A stretch of 43,261 nt of DNA, from contig JBFGCM010000021.1 in assembly GCA_041581135.1 (NCBI GenBank), forward strand, positions 1 to 43,261. The letters are read 5' to 3'. Under the pieces are notes generated by a model, which had not been told where the DNA came from, ran no database searches, and worked only from the letters and a program-made list of their open reading frames with translations. Shown here one piece after another: positions 22,701-31,882 of this stretch; positions within the stretch are counted from its first letter, which is position 1, and each line of letters starts with the position of its first letter. Source of the stretch: JBFGCM01 sp041581135. GTDB taxonomy: Bacteria; Actinomycetota; Acidimicrobiia; Spongiisociales; UBA5794. Made by a program: the position numbers and the translations under genes.

Positions 22701-24260
22701 ATGTCCCACCGCGTTCGGTCTCCGCGCCGACTGCTCCTGCTCGGAGTCGTCGTGGCCGCGCTCGCCTCGGCATGCTCGGTGGCCTCGGTGCCGGCACCTC
22801 TGATCGAAGAGACCACTACGACCACCAGCAGCATCCCGCAGCGGACTGCAGACGCGCTGGCCGAGCCGGAAACGAGAACCCGCGTCCGTTCCGAGCCGCG
22901 CGCCGATGCGCCCGGACTCATCGTGCCGCCCACCATTCAGGTCACACCCATCGAGCCGCCGGCGACCACCGAGGCGCCCCCCGACACGACCACCACCAGC
23001 ACCACTGTGCCTCCGACCACGACGACGACGCAGCCGGTGGCCGCCGGCCCGCCGGCCGTGCTCACCCTGCAGCACCAAGCGGCGATGACCCTGAGCGCCG
23101 ACGACATCGACGGCACGGTGGCGAACGTCGTGCTCTCGACTGCAGAAGTGTTCGAGACCTACTCCTGGTACTTCGAGACCTCCACCTTCGAGACCTACGT
23201 CGAGGCGTACATCAACGCCCAAGAGCTGATCTCCCCGGGACCTCCGCGAATCGAGGGCGTCGACTCTGCGGTGCTCGTACTCGACGATGCCGCAGCCGCC
23301 TCCAACCGACTTGCAACCGGTGCCGCCGACGCCGCCACAGACTCCTACCTGAGCGGTTTCGCAGCTTTTGCGGTGTCCGGGGTGGGCGAAGCGGCCGAGG
23401 GTCTCCGGATGGAGTACGACGAAGGCATCATCGAGACCCAGGTTGCCTTTCGGCGCGGCGCGGTGCTTGCGTTGGTCACGGTCACCCACAGCGACACCGG
23501 AGACCACGCGGCGGAAGCCATCCAGCTGGCGCGCGCCATGGACGCCAAGGTGCAGGGAGTGCTCACCGGCTCCACCCCGCCGAGCGGCGTGCCCGGTCTG
23601 AACGGCAACGCCTGGCACTCGCCGACCGCCCGTCTGGAGTCGTTCGCCTACGAGTCGCAAATCGCCGTGTCCGGAGTGGCGGCACCGATCGAGCTGACCG
23701 GGGCCGGGCGCAGCATCGGTGAGGACGCCATGCACTGCGATCTGATCGTCGCCGGCACGTCGACCCCGCAGCGATACGACCTCATCGCCGTCGATGGTGT
23801 GCTCTACGCCAACGCCGGCGTCGGCTACATCACCACTTCACCCGGCGATCCGCAGTTCGGGCCGCTTCCCAGGCTGTGCGGTGGTTCGGTGGATTTCTGG
23901 GAGGGTCTCGGCTTCACTGAGGCTGACATCCGGTGGTACGCCGGCGAGGCCTTCTCCACCACCACCAAGGACGGCCTCAGCGCCCGCTTCTACGACCTGT
24001 CCGGCACCGCCGCGGCCGCGCAGATTCTGCGCCTCAACCCCCAGGCGGACGTGGACCGGTTCCAAATCTGGTACGCCGCCAACGATCTCTGGCCGGTCGC
24101 AGTGGACATTCGGCTCTCCGGCAGCACCGTGACGGCCTTCGGCGCCACCTACACCGGTAGCGGCGGCGAGGCGTCCGTGGCGGTGTCGGCGTCGGTGACC
24201 CCGGGACCGGTGGACCCCATCCTGGCGCCGGGCTCCGGCGGCGGTGACCCCGCGGCTTGA
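22701..24260 (+). CDS. Putative lipoprotein of unknown function
   Basis: A 519-aa protein with a basic start and hydrophobic helix ending at the lipobox ASAC (Cys 25). A Thr-rich segment (EETTTTTSS and similar) extends to about residue 115. The remaining 400 residues contain two globular parts: one around residues 120-290 and one from about 310 in which strands alternate with short helices, loosely recalling LppX/LprG-type lipid-carrier lipoproteins; that resemblance is only impressionistic. Three Cys occur late. An ATG at 22689 is an alternative start. Its stop abuts that of the HAD gene in TGATCA. Confidence 0.75.
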   Translation: MSHRVRSPRRLLLLGVVVAALASACSVASVPAPLIEETTTTTSSIPQRTADALAEPETRTRVRSEPRADAPGLIVPPTIQVTPIEPPATTEAPPDTTTTSTTVPPTTTTTQPVAAGPPAVLTLQHQAAMTLSADDIDGTVANVVLSTAEVFETYSWYFETSTFETYVEAYINAQELISPGPPRIEGVDSAVLVLDDAAAASNRLATGAADAATDSYLSGFAAFAVSGVGEAAEGLRMEYDEGIIETQVAFRRGAVLALVTVTHSDTGDHAAEAIQLARAMDAKVQGVLTGSTPPSGVPGLNGNAWHSPTARLESFAYESQIAVSGVAAPIELTGAGRSIGEDAMHCDLIVAGTSTPQRYDLIAVDGVLYANAGVGYITTSPGDPQFGPLPRLCGGSVDFWEGLGFTEADIRWYAGEAFSTTTKDGLSARFYDLSGTAAAAQILRLNPQADVDRFQIWYAANDLWPVAVDIRLSGSTVTAFGATYTGSGGEASVAVSASVTPGPVDPILAPGSGGGDPAA

Positions 24261-24865
24261 TCAGGACCGCAGCGCCCCGGGAAGCTCGTCGAGGCCGTGA
24301 ATCGTGTCGGCCGCCGTGAGACCCTGGTGGCGTTGGATGACCGCCCACGGCCCGCGGATCAGCCACACGCCGCGCATCCCTGCGCGTTCCGCCGCTGCGA
24401 CATCGTTGTCCAGGCGGTCGCCCACGTAGGCGACCGACCCCGCCGGCTCGCCGAGCCTGGCGGCGATGGCGGCGAAGAACTCCCCGTCCGGCTTGACGGC
24501 ACCGAGCGACTCCGAGGAAGCCACGAGATGGAGCGGCAGATCGAGACTCCCGAAGAAGTCGTCCGTCGTCGCCGGCTGGTTACCGACCACTGCGACCTTG
24601 TAGCCCGCTGCCGCCACGCGTTCGATGGCGGGCGCCGCGTCGGCGTACAGGTCCGTGACCTCGAGCGGCGGCCATTCGACGGAATGAATGTCGAAGCCGG
24701 GGGCCAAGAGGTCAAAGACCCGGCGGTGGTGTTCGCCCCGCTCGATGACGGCGCCGAGCGTGGCCATGAAGGTCAGTCGGCTGACGCCGATGGTGTCCGC
24801 CCACCAGGCGAAGAGCCGGGTCTCGTTGATGAGGGTCTCGCCGACGTCGAAGACGACCGCCCGAA

Positions 24866-24869
<4 letters not shown>
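24261..24869 (-). CDS. HAD superfamily hydrolase
   Basis: A 202-aa haloacid-dehalogenase-type hydrolase. Motif I is VFDVGETL (nucleophile Asp; the second Asp is replaced by Gly, as in many dehalogenase-like members), motif II is VVGNQPA, motif III the Lys in GAVKPDGEFF, and motif IV is YVGDRLDNDVAAAERAG. Substrate is unknown. No ATG, GTG or TTG is near the conserved N-terminus; the frame runs upstream only inside the previous gene. The best reading is a CTG at 24869 that overlaps the previous stop by 4 nt (CTGA), or an ATT one codon later. Confidence 0.85.
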
Positions 24870-25477
<608 letters not shown>

Positions 25478-25483
25478 GAGCGG

Positions 25484-25489
25484 AGCCTA
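25484..25489 (-). promoter_or_regulatory. -10 hexamer of a probable leaderless promoter (molybdopterin oxidoreductase)
   Basis: TAGGCT on the minus strand ends 6 nt before the GTG at 25477. No ribosome binding site lies between. Confidence 0.45.
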
Positions 25490-25605
25490 CCCGGGCCTGC
25501 ACGGAGGACCCTGTGGATAGAGGCGGTCGGCCCTGGGGCCCCGGCGGCGAGCGGCCGGACAATGAAGATGAGGCAGGTGACAGAACGCTGGTCACGAAGC
25601 CTCAG

Positions 25606-25615
25606 AAGGAGGTGA
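25606..25615 (+). promoter_or_regulatory. Near-perfect Shine-Dalgarno of the SH3 lipoprotein gene
   Basis: AAGGAGGTGA is almost fully complementary to the 16S rRNA 3' end and lies 5 nt before the ATG at 25621. It is the strongest ribosome binding site in the window and fixes the start against in-frame upstream codons. Confidence 0.75.
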
Positions 25616-25620
25616 GTTCG

Positions 25621-26496
25621 ATGCGCTCACCGACCTCAGCGCGACGCACCGCGAATGTGCTCGCCCTGATCATGGCCTTTGCGGTCGCAGTGACCGCCTG
25701 TGGCTCCGGCGAGCCGGCGTCGGTGGGAACCTCGCCGACCACGACACCGGTGACGGCACCGACCACGAGCACTCCACCCGCAACACAGGCCCCGACTACC
25801 GACCTATCGGCGCCGCCGACCACGCCGTCGACGACGCCAACGACCACGCCAACGACCACGTCGACGGTCACCACGACGACCACCCAGCCGCCGGCTACGA
25901 CCTCGTCCGTCACCACGACGACCCTGCACGGTGTCGTGGTGGACTACGGGCCGGCCGCAGGTGACGTACTCGCGGTGGTCGGTGTGGCCCACGATGACGT
26001 ACTCAACGTGCGTGCCGGGCCGGGGATCGATCAGACGATCGTGGCCCGATTGGCTCCGCTCGCCACCGACGTGCTCGCCAAGGGCGTGACCCGCCAGCTG
26101 ACCCAATCCGCCTGGTACCAGGTCGAGGTCGACGGTGTAGCCGGCTGGGTGAGCTCACGTTATGTGGCATACATGGGCACCACCGACGACATCACTTCGT
26201 ACGTGGTGGCCGAGCTCGGAGGGATCCCGGGGGCGGACACCATGACCGAGCTGGGCCTCATCGTCGCCGAATCCCAGGCGTCGGACGATCCGGCCTCTCG
26301 GATCGTCATCTCCGTCGCCCCGACGGTCGGCGACCTGGGTGAGATCACGTACGACGTCGTCGGGCTCGGCGACGACTCCGTCTACGGGCTGCGGCTCCAT
26401 GTGTTCGGCGCCCCGGATGACGACGGCTTCTCGCTCAAGAGCATCGAGTCCACGCTGCTCTGCATGCGCGGGGTCCACGACGGAATCTGTGTCTGA
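25621..26496 (+). CDS. Lipoprotein with Thr-rich linker and bacterial SH3 domain
   Basis: A 291-aa exported protein. The lipobox VTAC puts the lipidated Cys at 27. Residues 30-105 are a Thr/Pro-rich linker (repeats of TTTP and TTTT type). A bacterial SH3 domain covers about residues 115-180 (DDVLNVRAGPG...YQVEVDGVAGWVSSRYVAY), probably binding peptidoglycan. The C-terminal 110 residues are unrecognised, with strands such as ASRIVISVAPTVGDLGEITYDVVGLG and two Cys near the end. A surface or wall-associated role is inferred. Confidence 0.85.
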   Translation: MRSPTSARRTANVLALIMAFAVAVTACGSGEPASVGTSPTTTPVTAPTTSTPPATQAPTTDLSAPPTTPSTTPTTTPTTTSTVTTTTTQPPATTSSVTTTTLHGVVVDYGPAAGDVLAVVGVAHDDVLNVRAGPGIDQTIVARLAPLATDVLAKGVTRQLTQSAWYQVEVDGVAGWVSSRYVAYMGTTDDITSYVVAELGGIPGADTMTELGLIVAESQASDDPASRIVISVAPTVGDLGEITYDVVGLGDDSVYGLRLHVFGAPDDDGFSLKSIESTLLCMRGVHDGICV

Positions 26497-26609
26497 GCAC
26501 CCGGTAAACGGTCGGGCCGTCTCGAGCATGTGGGGGGAGACCGCGATGTGCTCCCGCGGCGTCAGCGACGGGCTGTGCCTCTGATCTGAGCATGTCCCGG
26601 GACGGGTGC

Positions 26610-26629
26610 CCCCCGCCGTCCGGCGGGGG
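26610..26629. terminator. GC-rich hairpin between the SH3 and thioredoxin genes
   Basis: CCCCCGCCG and CGGCGGGGG form a near-perfect stem with a tight centre (TC). It lies about 115 nt after the SH3 gene stop. There is no T tract, so its role as a terminator is uncertain. Confidence 0.45.
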
Positions 26630-26666
26630 AGTTCACGCGTCGGTGAGTACAGATCCGAGGGCTGGG

Positions 26667-26672
26667 TATGCT
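26667..26672 (+). promoter_or_regulatory. -10 hexamer of a probable leaderless promoter (TlpA-like gene)
   Basis: TATGCT ends 7 nt before the ATG at 26680. This supports 26680 over the in-frame ATG at 26668, which overlaps the hexamer. Confidence 0.45.
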
Positions 26673-26679
26673 CCGCGCC

Positions 26680-27267
26680 ATGGACTCCCCTCCCCCTCCG
26701 GCATCGGCCACCCGCTGGCTGATACCCCTGCTCGTGCTGGTCGCTGTGGCAGCCGGTGTAGCGGTCGGCCGGACCCTCTTCGCCGAGGACCGACCGGCGG
26801 TCGCTGACGCCGCTCCGAGTCTGCTCGATGCGGCGCCTCCGGAGCTGCAAGGCGAGTTGGCGGCGCCGTTCGCCGTTGAGTTGCTCGGAGGCGGCGAGTT
26901 CTCTCTCGAGGAGCACCTGCGAGAGGATGGAAGGCCGGTGTTCCTCAACCTGTGGGCGTCGTGGTGCATCCCGTGCCGGCGCGAGTTCCCCGCCATCGAC
27001 GCCGCCGCCGCCCGTCATCCCGGCACGTACTTCATCGGGGTGGCGGTGCAGGACGACCCGGTCGCCGCCGAGAACTTCGCCGAGGAGATGGGCGTCTCGT
27101 TCCCGCTCGCCATCGACGAGTCGGGAAGCGTCGAGAACGCCTACCCGGCGTTCGGGCTGCCGGTGTCCTTCATCATCTCCGGCGACGGCGTCATCCTGCG
27201 CCAGCTCTTCGGCGAGGTCGACGAAGCCATGATCGACGCCGAGCTGGCCACCTGGTTCGGCGGTTGA
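26680..27267 (+). CDS. TlpA-like membrane-anchored thiol-disulfide oxidoreductase
   Basis: A 195-aa thioredoxin-fold protein anchored by one N-terminal helix (WLIPLLVLVAVAAGVAVG). The redox motif is WASWCIPCRREFP (Cys 96 and 99), and the cis-proline is in FGLPVSFII. TlpA/ResA proteins reduce exported thiols, for instance in cytochrome c maturation; no ccs genes are nearby. An ATG at 26668 with GAGGG upstream is an alternative start adding four residues. Its stop abuts the crcB stop in TGATCA. Confidence 0.93.
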   Translation: MDSPPPPASATRWLIPLLVLVAVAAGVAVGRTLFAEDRPAVADAAPSLLDAAPPELQGELAAPFAVELLGGGEFSLEEHLREDGRPVFLNLWASWCIPCRREFPAIDAAAARHPGTYFIGVAVQDDPVAAENFAEEMGVSFPLAIDESGSVENAYPAFGLPVSFIISGDGVILRQLFGEVDEAMIDAELATWFGG

Positions 27268-27609
27268 TCAGCCGCCCATCCAGAAGCCGAGAGCGGCAAG
27301 CGCGATGCCTGCCACCAGCAACCCGGCGGTGTTGACGACGGCGGCTACCGCACGCGACGGGAGCAGCGCGATGGTCTCGACCATCCACGTGGAGAACGTC
27401 GTCAGTCCGCCGAGAAAACCGGCCTGCCAGGCGAATGCCAGGCTGTCGGCGTCGTAGCGGGCCGCCACCCACCCCAGCGTGAACGCTCCAACCACGTTCA
27501 CCAGCGCCGTCCCGACGGGAAACCCGGCCGTCTGCTGCACCGTCCGGGTGACCACGAACCGCACGACGGCACCGACGGCGCCCCCGATGACCAGCGCCAC
27601 CGCGTTCAT
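27268..27609 (-). CDS. crcB: Fluoride channel CrcB/FluC, second subunit gene
   Basis: A 113-aa four-helix membrane protein. The family motifs GGAVGAVVRFVV, TALVNVVGAF and GFLGGLTTFSTW (the phenylalanine-box region) are intact. FluC forms a dual-topology dimer that exports fluoride. It lies 25 nt after another crcB gene on the same strand, so the pair probably forms a heterodimer of opposite-facing subunits, as known for paired FluC genes. Confidence 0.95.
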   Translation of the reverse strand: MNAVALVIGGAVGAVVRFVVTRTVQQTAGFPVGTALVNVVGAFTLGWVAARYDADSLAFAWQAGFLGGLTTFSTWMVETIALLPSRAVAAVVNTAGLLVAGIALAALGFWMGG

Positions 27610-27634
27610 GTGACCTGTCCCGTGGGTCGGCGAC

Positions 27635-28024
27635 TCATTCGACGAGGCCGCCGAGCCGAGCCCCCACGAACGCCACCAAGAGACCCGCGCCGACGGACGT
27701 CACGGCGTAGGTCGTGGCGAGCGTGGCCCGTCCGGCCTCGAACAGACTAAACACCTCGTGACTCAGCGCCGAGAACGTGGTGAACGTGCCGAGCACTCCC
27801 ACCACCCAGAGGTGCAGTCCGCGGCCATCGGGGTCGCGCCGCTGGTGCACCGCCAGATAGATGCCGAGCACGAACGCCCCGATGAGGTTGACGAGCAGGG
27901 TGGAGGTCGGCCATGCCCCCGCCTCAGTCGGTATCACTGCGGACACGAGAGCCCGTCCCGCAGCGCCGACGAGGCCGCCCGCGAACACGAGCAGCGCGCC
28001 GTGTCCTGGCGATGGGGCGCTCAT
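27635..28024 (-). CDS. crcB: Fluoride channel CrcB/FluC, first subunit gene
   Basis: A 129-aa four-helix membrane protein with GGLVGAAGRALVS, TLLVNLIGAFVLG and GVLGTFTTFSALSHE. It is the partner of the crcB gene just downstream. No fluoride (crcB-motif) riboswitch was recognised in the 111 nt upstream. It is divergent from a DUF5317 gene. Confidence 0.95.
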   Translation of the reverse strand: MSAPSPGHGALLVFAGGLVGAAGRALVSAVIPTEAGAWPTSTLLVNLIGAFVLGIYLAVHQRRDPDGRGLHLWVVGVLGTFTTFSALSHEVFSLFEAGRATLATTYAVTSVGAGLLVAFVGARLGGLVE

Positions 28025-28123
28025 GCGACGACGCGGTGGCTCGATCGGAGGACAACGCGCGTCAGGCCCTTCCCTACCACTGCGAGCGACAGCCTACCGA
28101 GCCCCGTTCTGCCCGCGGGCTGG

Positions 28124-28129
28124 TACCGT
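28124..28129 (+). promoter_or_regulatory. -10 hexamer of a probable leaderless promoter (DUF5317 gene)
   Basis: TACCGT ends 6 nt before the GTG at 28136. There is no ribosome binding site in the gap. Confidence 0.5.
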
Positions 28130-28135
28130 CGCCGC

Positions 28136-28735
28136 GTGCTGCTGATTCTCGGAGTCCTGCTGCTGGTGGCCTTCGCAGTCTCGCTGTTGCGAGGCGGGAA
28201 GCTGCGCAACCTGGCGTCGATCGAACTACGGCTGTGGTGGCTGCTGCCGGCGGCGCTGGTGCTTCAGACCATCGCCCAGCTCCTGCCGAGCGATCGCTCC
28301 TGGAGCTCAACGGTGGCGGTGATCCTGCTGCTCAGCTCGTTCCCTCTGATGCTGATCCTGGCCTGGGCCAACCGCTACAAGGCCGGCATCTGGATCGCCG
28401 GTATCGGCGTGTTGCTGAACTTCACCGTGATCGCCCTCAACGGTGGCATGCCGATACTCCCCGAGGCGGTGGAGATCGCCGGTGGCCAGGCCGACTTCGC
28501 CGCTGGGGTGCAATCTGGAGAGATCGAGCTGGACGCCAAGCACGTGCTGCTCGATGAATCCAGCCGAGTCCCGTTCCTCGCTGACGTGATCCCCATGCCG
28601 GGGAGCGTCGTGTCGCTGGGCGACGTCCTCCTCGTGGTCGGACTCGGCGTGTTCCTCGAGGAGCAGCTGCGTCGGCCGCCACGCCTGTTCCAGCATGGTC
28701 TCAAAGGAGAGCCCGGCTCGGCGGCCCGGCAGTAG
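28136..28735 (+). CDS. DUF5317 family membrane protein
   Basis: A 199-aa integral membrane protein with four or five hydrophobic segments (start MLLILGVLLLVAFAVSLLRG). The loop ALNGGMPILPEAVE and the closing PMPGSVVSLGDVLLVVGLGVF are characteristic of DUF5317, a family of unknown function often found beside HD-domain membrane proteins. Here it converges with such an HD gene, with 6 nt between the stops. The start is a GTG placed 6 nt after a -10-like hexamer. Confidence 0.82.
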   Translation: MLLILGVLLLVAFAVSLLRGGKLRNLASIELRLWWLLPAALVLQTIAQLLPSDRSWSSTVAVILLLSSFPLMLILAWANRYKAGIWIAGIGVLLNFTVIALNGGMPILPEAVEIAGGQADFAAGVQSGEIELDAKHVLLDESSRVPFLADVIPMPGSVVSLGDVLLVVGLGVFLEEQLRRPPRLFQHGLKGEPGSAARQ

Positions 28736-28741
28736 GCCGAC

Positions 28742-29974
28742 TCAGGCGGCAATCACCTGCTGGTGGGCCAGGACGCGACGGAGCGACGCCGTGACCTCTG
28801 GGTCGTACTCATATGCGGATCCACGGTGGAGATGCTCCAGTGCCTCCATCGGCGGGAGACGCCGCTCGTGGATGGCACGGTCGTAGTCGCTGGCCACCTT
28901 GATGATCTTCGACGCCAGCGGGATGTCGGGGTCGCGATCCACGCCCGGGCGGCGATACGGGTCGTGCTGGGTGCGCACGATGCGTGCGACGCGTCTCAGG
29001 TACGGCGCCTCGGCGATGATTTGGGACCCCCAGCGCGCGATGTCCTCTGCGGTGTAGCCCGCCTTGAGGATGGCCGGCTCGTTGAGGGTCACCCGGCCGA
29101 TGTCATGCATCAAGGCGGCGTACTCCAGCTCCTCCACGTTGGAGGGATGCATCCCCAGCTCCCGCCCCATGGCGAGCGCCAGCTCGGCGGTGCGCACGGC
29201 GTGTCCGTCTGCAGTGAGGCCGGCGACCTCGGGGATCCGGGCAAGAGCCCGGATGGATTGGCGGTAGGTGCGTCGGGTGCCGTCGTAGCGGAGGAACGCA
29301 ACGTGGACGAAGGCGTACGGCATCAGGGCCACCCCCAGTGCCCAGGCTCCCATGGCCGGCCAGGTGAACCCGAACAGCGCCCCGGCGGCGAACAGGCCCA
29401 CGACCACCGGCCAGTCGGCGAGCGCCAACAACCAGGTGTACCGGATCGCCGGCTCGTGCCGCTCGAGCGAGATGAGGGCGCGGACAGCGCCCCGGGTCAC
29501 ATACCACGCGCCGCACCCGGCCGTGACCGCCACCAAGAGCAACATGGAGTGGGCATCGGCTGCGTCAGCGCCGATCGTGGTGGCCACGATCAGGAACAAC
29601 GTGGTGAAGGCCACCAGGCCAAGCACCTCGGACACGAAGTAGGACGCAATGGAGCGTCGTTCGTCTCGTGACACGAGGAAGCCGAGCCACGAGAGCGCCA
29701 GGCCGAGCGAATAGATGGCGACGATGCCGTAGAGGTCGAACCCACCCTCCGGCAGCTGCAGCAGCAATGGCATGAACACGGCGATGCCGATACCGACGAA
29801 CAGCTTCTCCCCCGACAACGATGGCACCGGCACCTGCTGGCCGATGGCCAGGACCAGCGCGAGCACCAACACCTGCCACAGCGGGGTTTGAGCAGTCGAT
29901 GCCGTCAGGCCACCCAGCAGCGTCAGCAGGAGGAACGTGGCGGTGGTGACTTGCCTGATGCCCCCGTCAGCCAA
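28742..29974 (-). CDS. Membrane protein with degenerate HD-GYP-like domain
   Basis: A 410-aa protein. The N-terminal 220 residues hold about seven or eight hydrophobic segments, a putative membrane sensor. The HD domain follows, with ALMHDIGRVTL and downstream ASKIIKVASDYD. The GYP motif of active cyclic-di-GMP phosphodiesterases is replaced by QHDPYRRPGVDRD, so catalytic class is uncertain. The start is TTG at 29974 with GAGGAG 7 nt upstream, overlapping the previous gene by 8 nt. It is probably co-expressed with the HD-GYP protein encoded immediately upstream. Confidence 0.88.
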   Translation of the reverse strand: MADGGIRQVTTATFLLLTLLGGLTASTAQTPLWQVLVLALVLAIGQQVPVPSLSGEKLFVGIGIAVFMPLLLQLPEGGFDLYGIVAIYSLGLALSWLGFLVSRDERRSIASYFVSEVLGLVAFTTLFLIVATTIGADAADAHSMLLLVAVTAGCGAWYVTRGAVRALISLERHEPAIRYTWLLALADWPVVVGLFAAGALFGFTWPAMGAWALGVALMPYAFVHVAFLRYDGTRRTYRQSIRALARIPEVAGLTADGHAVRTAELALAMGRELGMHPSNVEELEYAALMHDIGRVTLNEPAILKAGYTAEDIARWGSQIIAEAPYLRRVARIVRTQHDPYRRPGVDRDPDIPLASKIIKVASDYDRAIHERRLPPMEALEHLHRGSAYEYDPEVTASLRRVLAHQQVIAA

Positions 29975-31316
29975 TGGCCATCTCCTCGGCCCGCCGCCTG
30001 GCTTCCTCCTCGGAATGAACGTCGGGCGATCCAAACGATTGCTTCGTCCGATGCAATGCCCGCTCGAACGCCTCGACGACGTCAGGGTCGAATTGCGTTC
30101 CGGCGTGGGCACGCAGCTCGTTGAACGCGTACTGCTGCGAGAGCGCCACTCGATAGCTCCGCGTGGAGGTCATGGCGTCGAACGAGTCGGCAACCGCCAG
30201 AATGCACGCCTCGATGGTGGGTGGATTGCCGTGGGTGTGGCTCGGCCCGTGGTAGCCGTTCCCGTCGTAGTGAGCGTGGTGATTCGATGCAATTTCCACC
30301 ATTGGTTGGAGGAAATCGACTTCTGCCAAGAGGTCCTCGACCAGATGCACATGGCGCTGCATCTGCCGATACTCCTGCTCGGTGAGCCGCGAGCGCTTGC
30401 GGATCAGATGTCGCGGTACCGCAAGTTTGCCGACGTCGTGGATCAAGGCCGCCCAGCGGATCCGCTCCAACTGGGTGCCATTGAATCCCAACTCCGATCC
30501 GATCAATTCTGCAAAATAGGCCACCCGCTCGGTGTGACCGCGGGTGTAGAGATCCTTCGCCTCGAGCGCCTTGACGAAGCCACGTAACGTGGCCGTTTGT
30601 GCCTCACGCATCTGGCTGTAGGAGGCGAAGGTCATATAGCCGACGTAGAACACCACGAAGATCGATGGCAATGCGACGATTCCAACGAGCACATATGCGG
30701 CGCCGAGCAGGCCTCCGAGGAACCCCATGCCCACGTAGGGAACGATCAGCGCCTTCATGTTGGACCATGGGCGGACTTGAGCCCGACCGAATATCGAGAA
30801 CACGATGAACTGCACGAGGTTGAAGTTGATCACCAGGTACACCGTGGCCGCGGCTGCCGATCCGAGGGCAATCCGCCACAGCGTCCCGGTCGTGAGAATG
30901 TCCGGAAGGAACAGTTCGAGGATCGAGATTGCGATGGCGGCGCTGAAGGCGAGCTGTCCGGAGTTGACAATCGGCTGAAACCACCGGCGTTGCGAGAGGT
31001 CCTCCGGGGTCAGAAACGCCAGAGCAGCCATGACCGTGACTCCGAGTGCGGCGCTACCCGGCCCGAAGACCACCCCGGCGGTGAGCGCAACCATGACGGA
31101 CGGGCTGGCGACGAGGCGGTCATTGACCTCCACCGCCCGCCACTCGAAGAAGACGAAGGCAAGGGCAAACAGCAGCCAAAGCCACCATGGACTCGGCGGT
31201 TCCTCGACGACGAGGAGAACGGCGATCGCGCTCAAGCCGAGAACGGCGAACAAGATCGCAATGCGCAGCTTCTTAGCCGTTTGCTTGTTCAGCGCAACCA
31301 CTCCCGGGGAAGTCAC
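29967..31316 (-). CDS. Membrane HD-GYP domain phosphodiesterase
   Basis: A 449-aa protein. About seven hydrophobic segments (to residue 240) form a sensor-like membrane domain. The HD-GYP domain shows YTRGHTERVA, LIHDVGKLAVP, RHVHLVEDL, NHHAHYDGNGYHG and ADSFDAMTS, so most metal and substrate residues of cyclic-di-GMP phosphodiesterases are kept; GYP reads GYH. The C-terminus is charged. It overlaps the following HD gene by 8 nt. The start is GTG at 31316, with a second GTG five codons later as an alternative. Confidence 0.92.
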   Translation of the reverse strand: MTSPGVVALNKQTAKKLRIAILFAVLGLSAIAVLLVVEEPPSPWWLWLLFALAFVFFEWRAVEVNDRLVASPSVMVALTAGVVFGPGSAALGVTVMAALAFLTPEDLSQRRWFQPIVNSGQLAFSAAIAISILELFLPDILTTGTLWRIALGSAAAATVYLVINFNLVQFIVFSIFGRAQVRPWSNMKALIVPYVGMGFLGGLLGAAYVLVGIVALPSIFVVFYVGYMTFASYSQMREAQTATLRGFVKALEAKDLYTRGHTERVAYFAELIGSELGFNGTQLERIRWAALIHDVGKLAVPRHLIRKRSRLTEQEYRQMQRHVHLVEDLLAEVDFLQPMVEIASNHHAHYDGNGYHGPSHTHGNPPTIEACILAVADSFDAMTSTRSYRVALSQQYAFNELRAHAGTQFDPDVVEAFERALHRTKQSFGSPDVHSEEEARRRAEEMAIG

Positions 31317-31405
31317 AGCGTGGGCTGGTCACCGACACGTGCACGCAGTCGAGAGGGGCAACGCCCGGGCCACCCACGATCCGATGGTATCGGGCGCCAT
31401 CTGAA

Positions 31406-31561
31406 TCAACCGACCCTAAAGCTGGCCGCGCCAGCTGCGAACGCTGACGCGAAGGTACCGAGGGTCACAACGAGCCTGACGAGCTTGCTCTTCATGTGGG
31501 TCTCATCCCCAAGTGTGGATTCTCGATCGCGGTCGTCGCTTTTACTGACCGGATCGGACAT
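31406..31561 (-). CDS. Candidate 51-aa single-pass membrane peptide
   Basis: The predicted product has a charged N-terminal half (MSDPVSKSDDRDRESTLG) and a hydrophobic second half starting MKSKLVRLVVTLGTFASAF. GGAG lies 5 nt before the ATG, and a -10-like TAGAGT lies about 50 nt upstream. An internal ATG at 31495 would give only the 29-residue hydrophobic part. It precedes the two HD/HD-GYP genes on the same strand by 89 nt. No family is recognised. Confidence 0.42.
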   Translation of the reverse strand: MSDPVSKSDDRDRESTLGDETHMKSKLVRLVVTLGTFASAFAAGAASFRVG

Positions 31562-31611
31562 ATCCGCTCCGCTTTGGGAATCGAGTCGCAAGTAGCCCGA
31601 GCGCTGCCTCC

Positions 31612-31617
31612 ACTCTA
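31612..31617 (-). promoter_or_regulatory. -10-like hexamer before the candidate 51-aa gene
   Basis: TAGAGT on the minus strand; transcription would start near 31605, giving a leader of about 44 nt that contains GGAG. Confidence 0.3.
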
Positions 31618-31834
31618 CGCGCCTGTGGAAGCCTGAGTGGGCCTCGCATCGACACGCAATCCTGCATGTGCCAATGTGCTCGCCTGCCCTACCCTGCACG
31701 CGAACAACTCGCACAGGGGCTTCCCACCCAGGCTCGGTCACTCCCCTCTGCGACCTGCCGACAAGATACGTCACCCCACCCACCGTTGCAAGCTCATTCC
31801 ATCGCTGCGGCACCGGGCCACGATTCGTGCGGGC

Positions 31835-31840
31835 TACGCT
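31835..31840 (+). promoter_or_regulatory. -10-like hexamer before the 208-aa gene
   Basis: TACGCT; transcription would start near 31847 and include the strong AAGGAGGA ribosome binding site at 31866-31873. Confidence 0.4.
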
Positions 31841-31882
31841 GGCCGGGCAGAGCGCACACGGTGCCAAGGAGGACCCCCCACG

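Larger units (their letters stand above)
31317..31882. other. 566-nt stretch with no long gene
   Basis: It lies between the divergent HD-GYP gene and the 208-aa protein gene. It holds one candidate 51-aa gene on the minus strand (31406-31561), a minus-strand -10-like TAGAGT at 31612-31617, and a plus-strand TACGCT at 31835-31840. Base composition is lower in GC than the neighbours. No tRNA, no cyclic-di-GMP riboswitch and no long inverted repeat was recognised. Confidence 0.6.

Noticed and set aside
28025..28135. A fluoride riboswitch upstream of the crcB pair
   Set aside because: I looked for the crcB motif on the minus strand and saw no matching conserved core or pseudoknot; a covariance-model search would be decisive.
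31496..31882. A cyclic-di-GMP riboswitch upstream of the HD-GYP genes
   Set aside because: No GEMM-type conserved core was visible on either strand; only short chance similarities.
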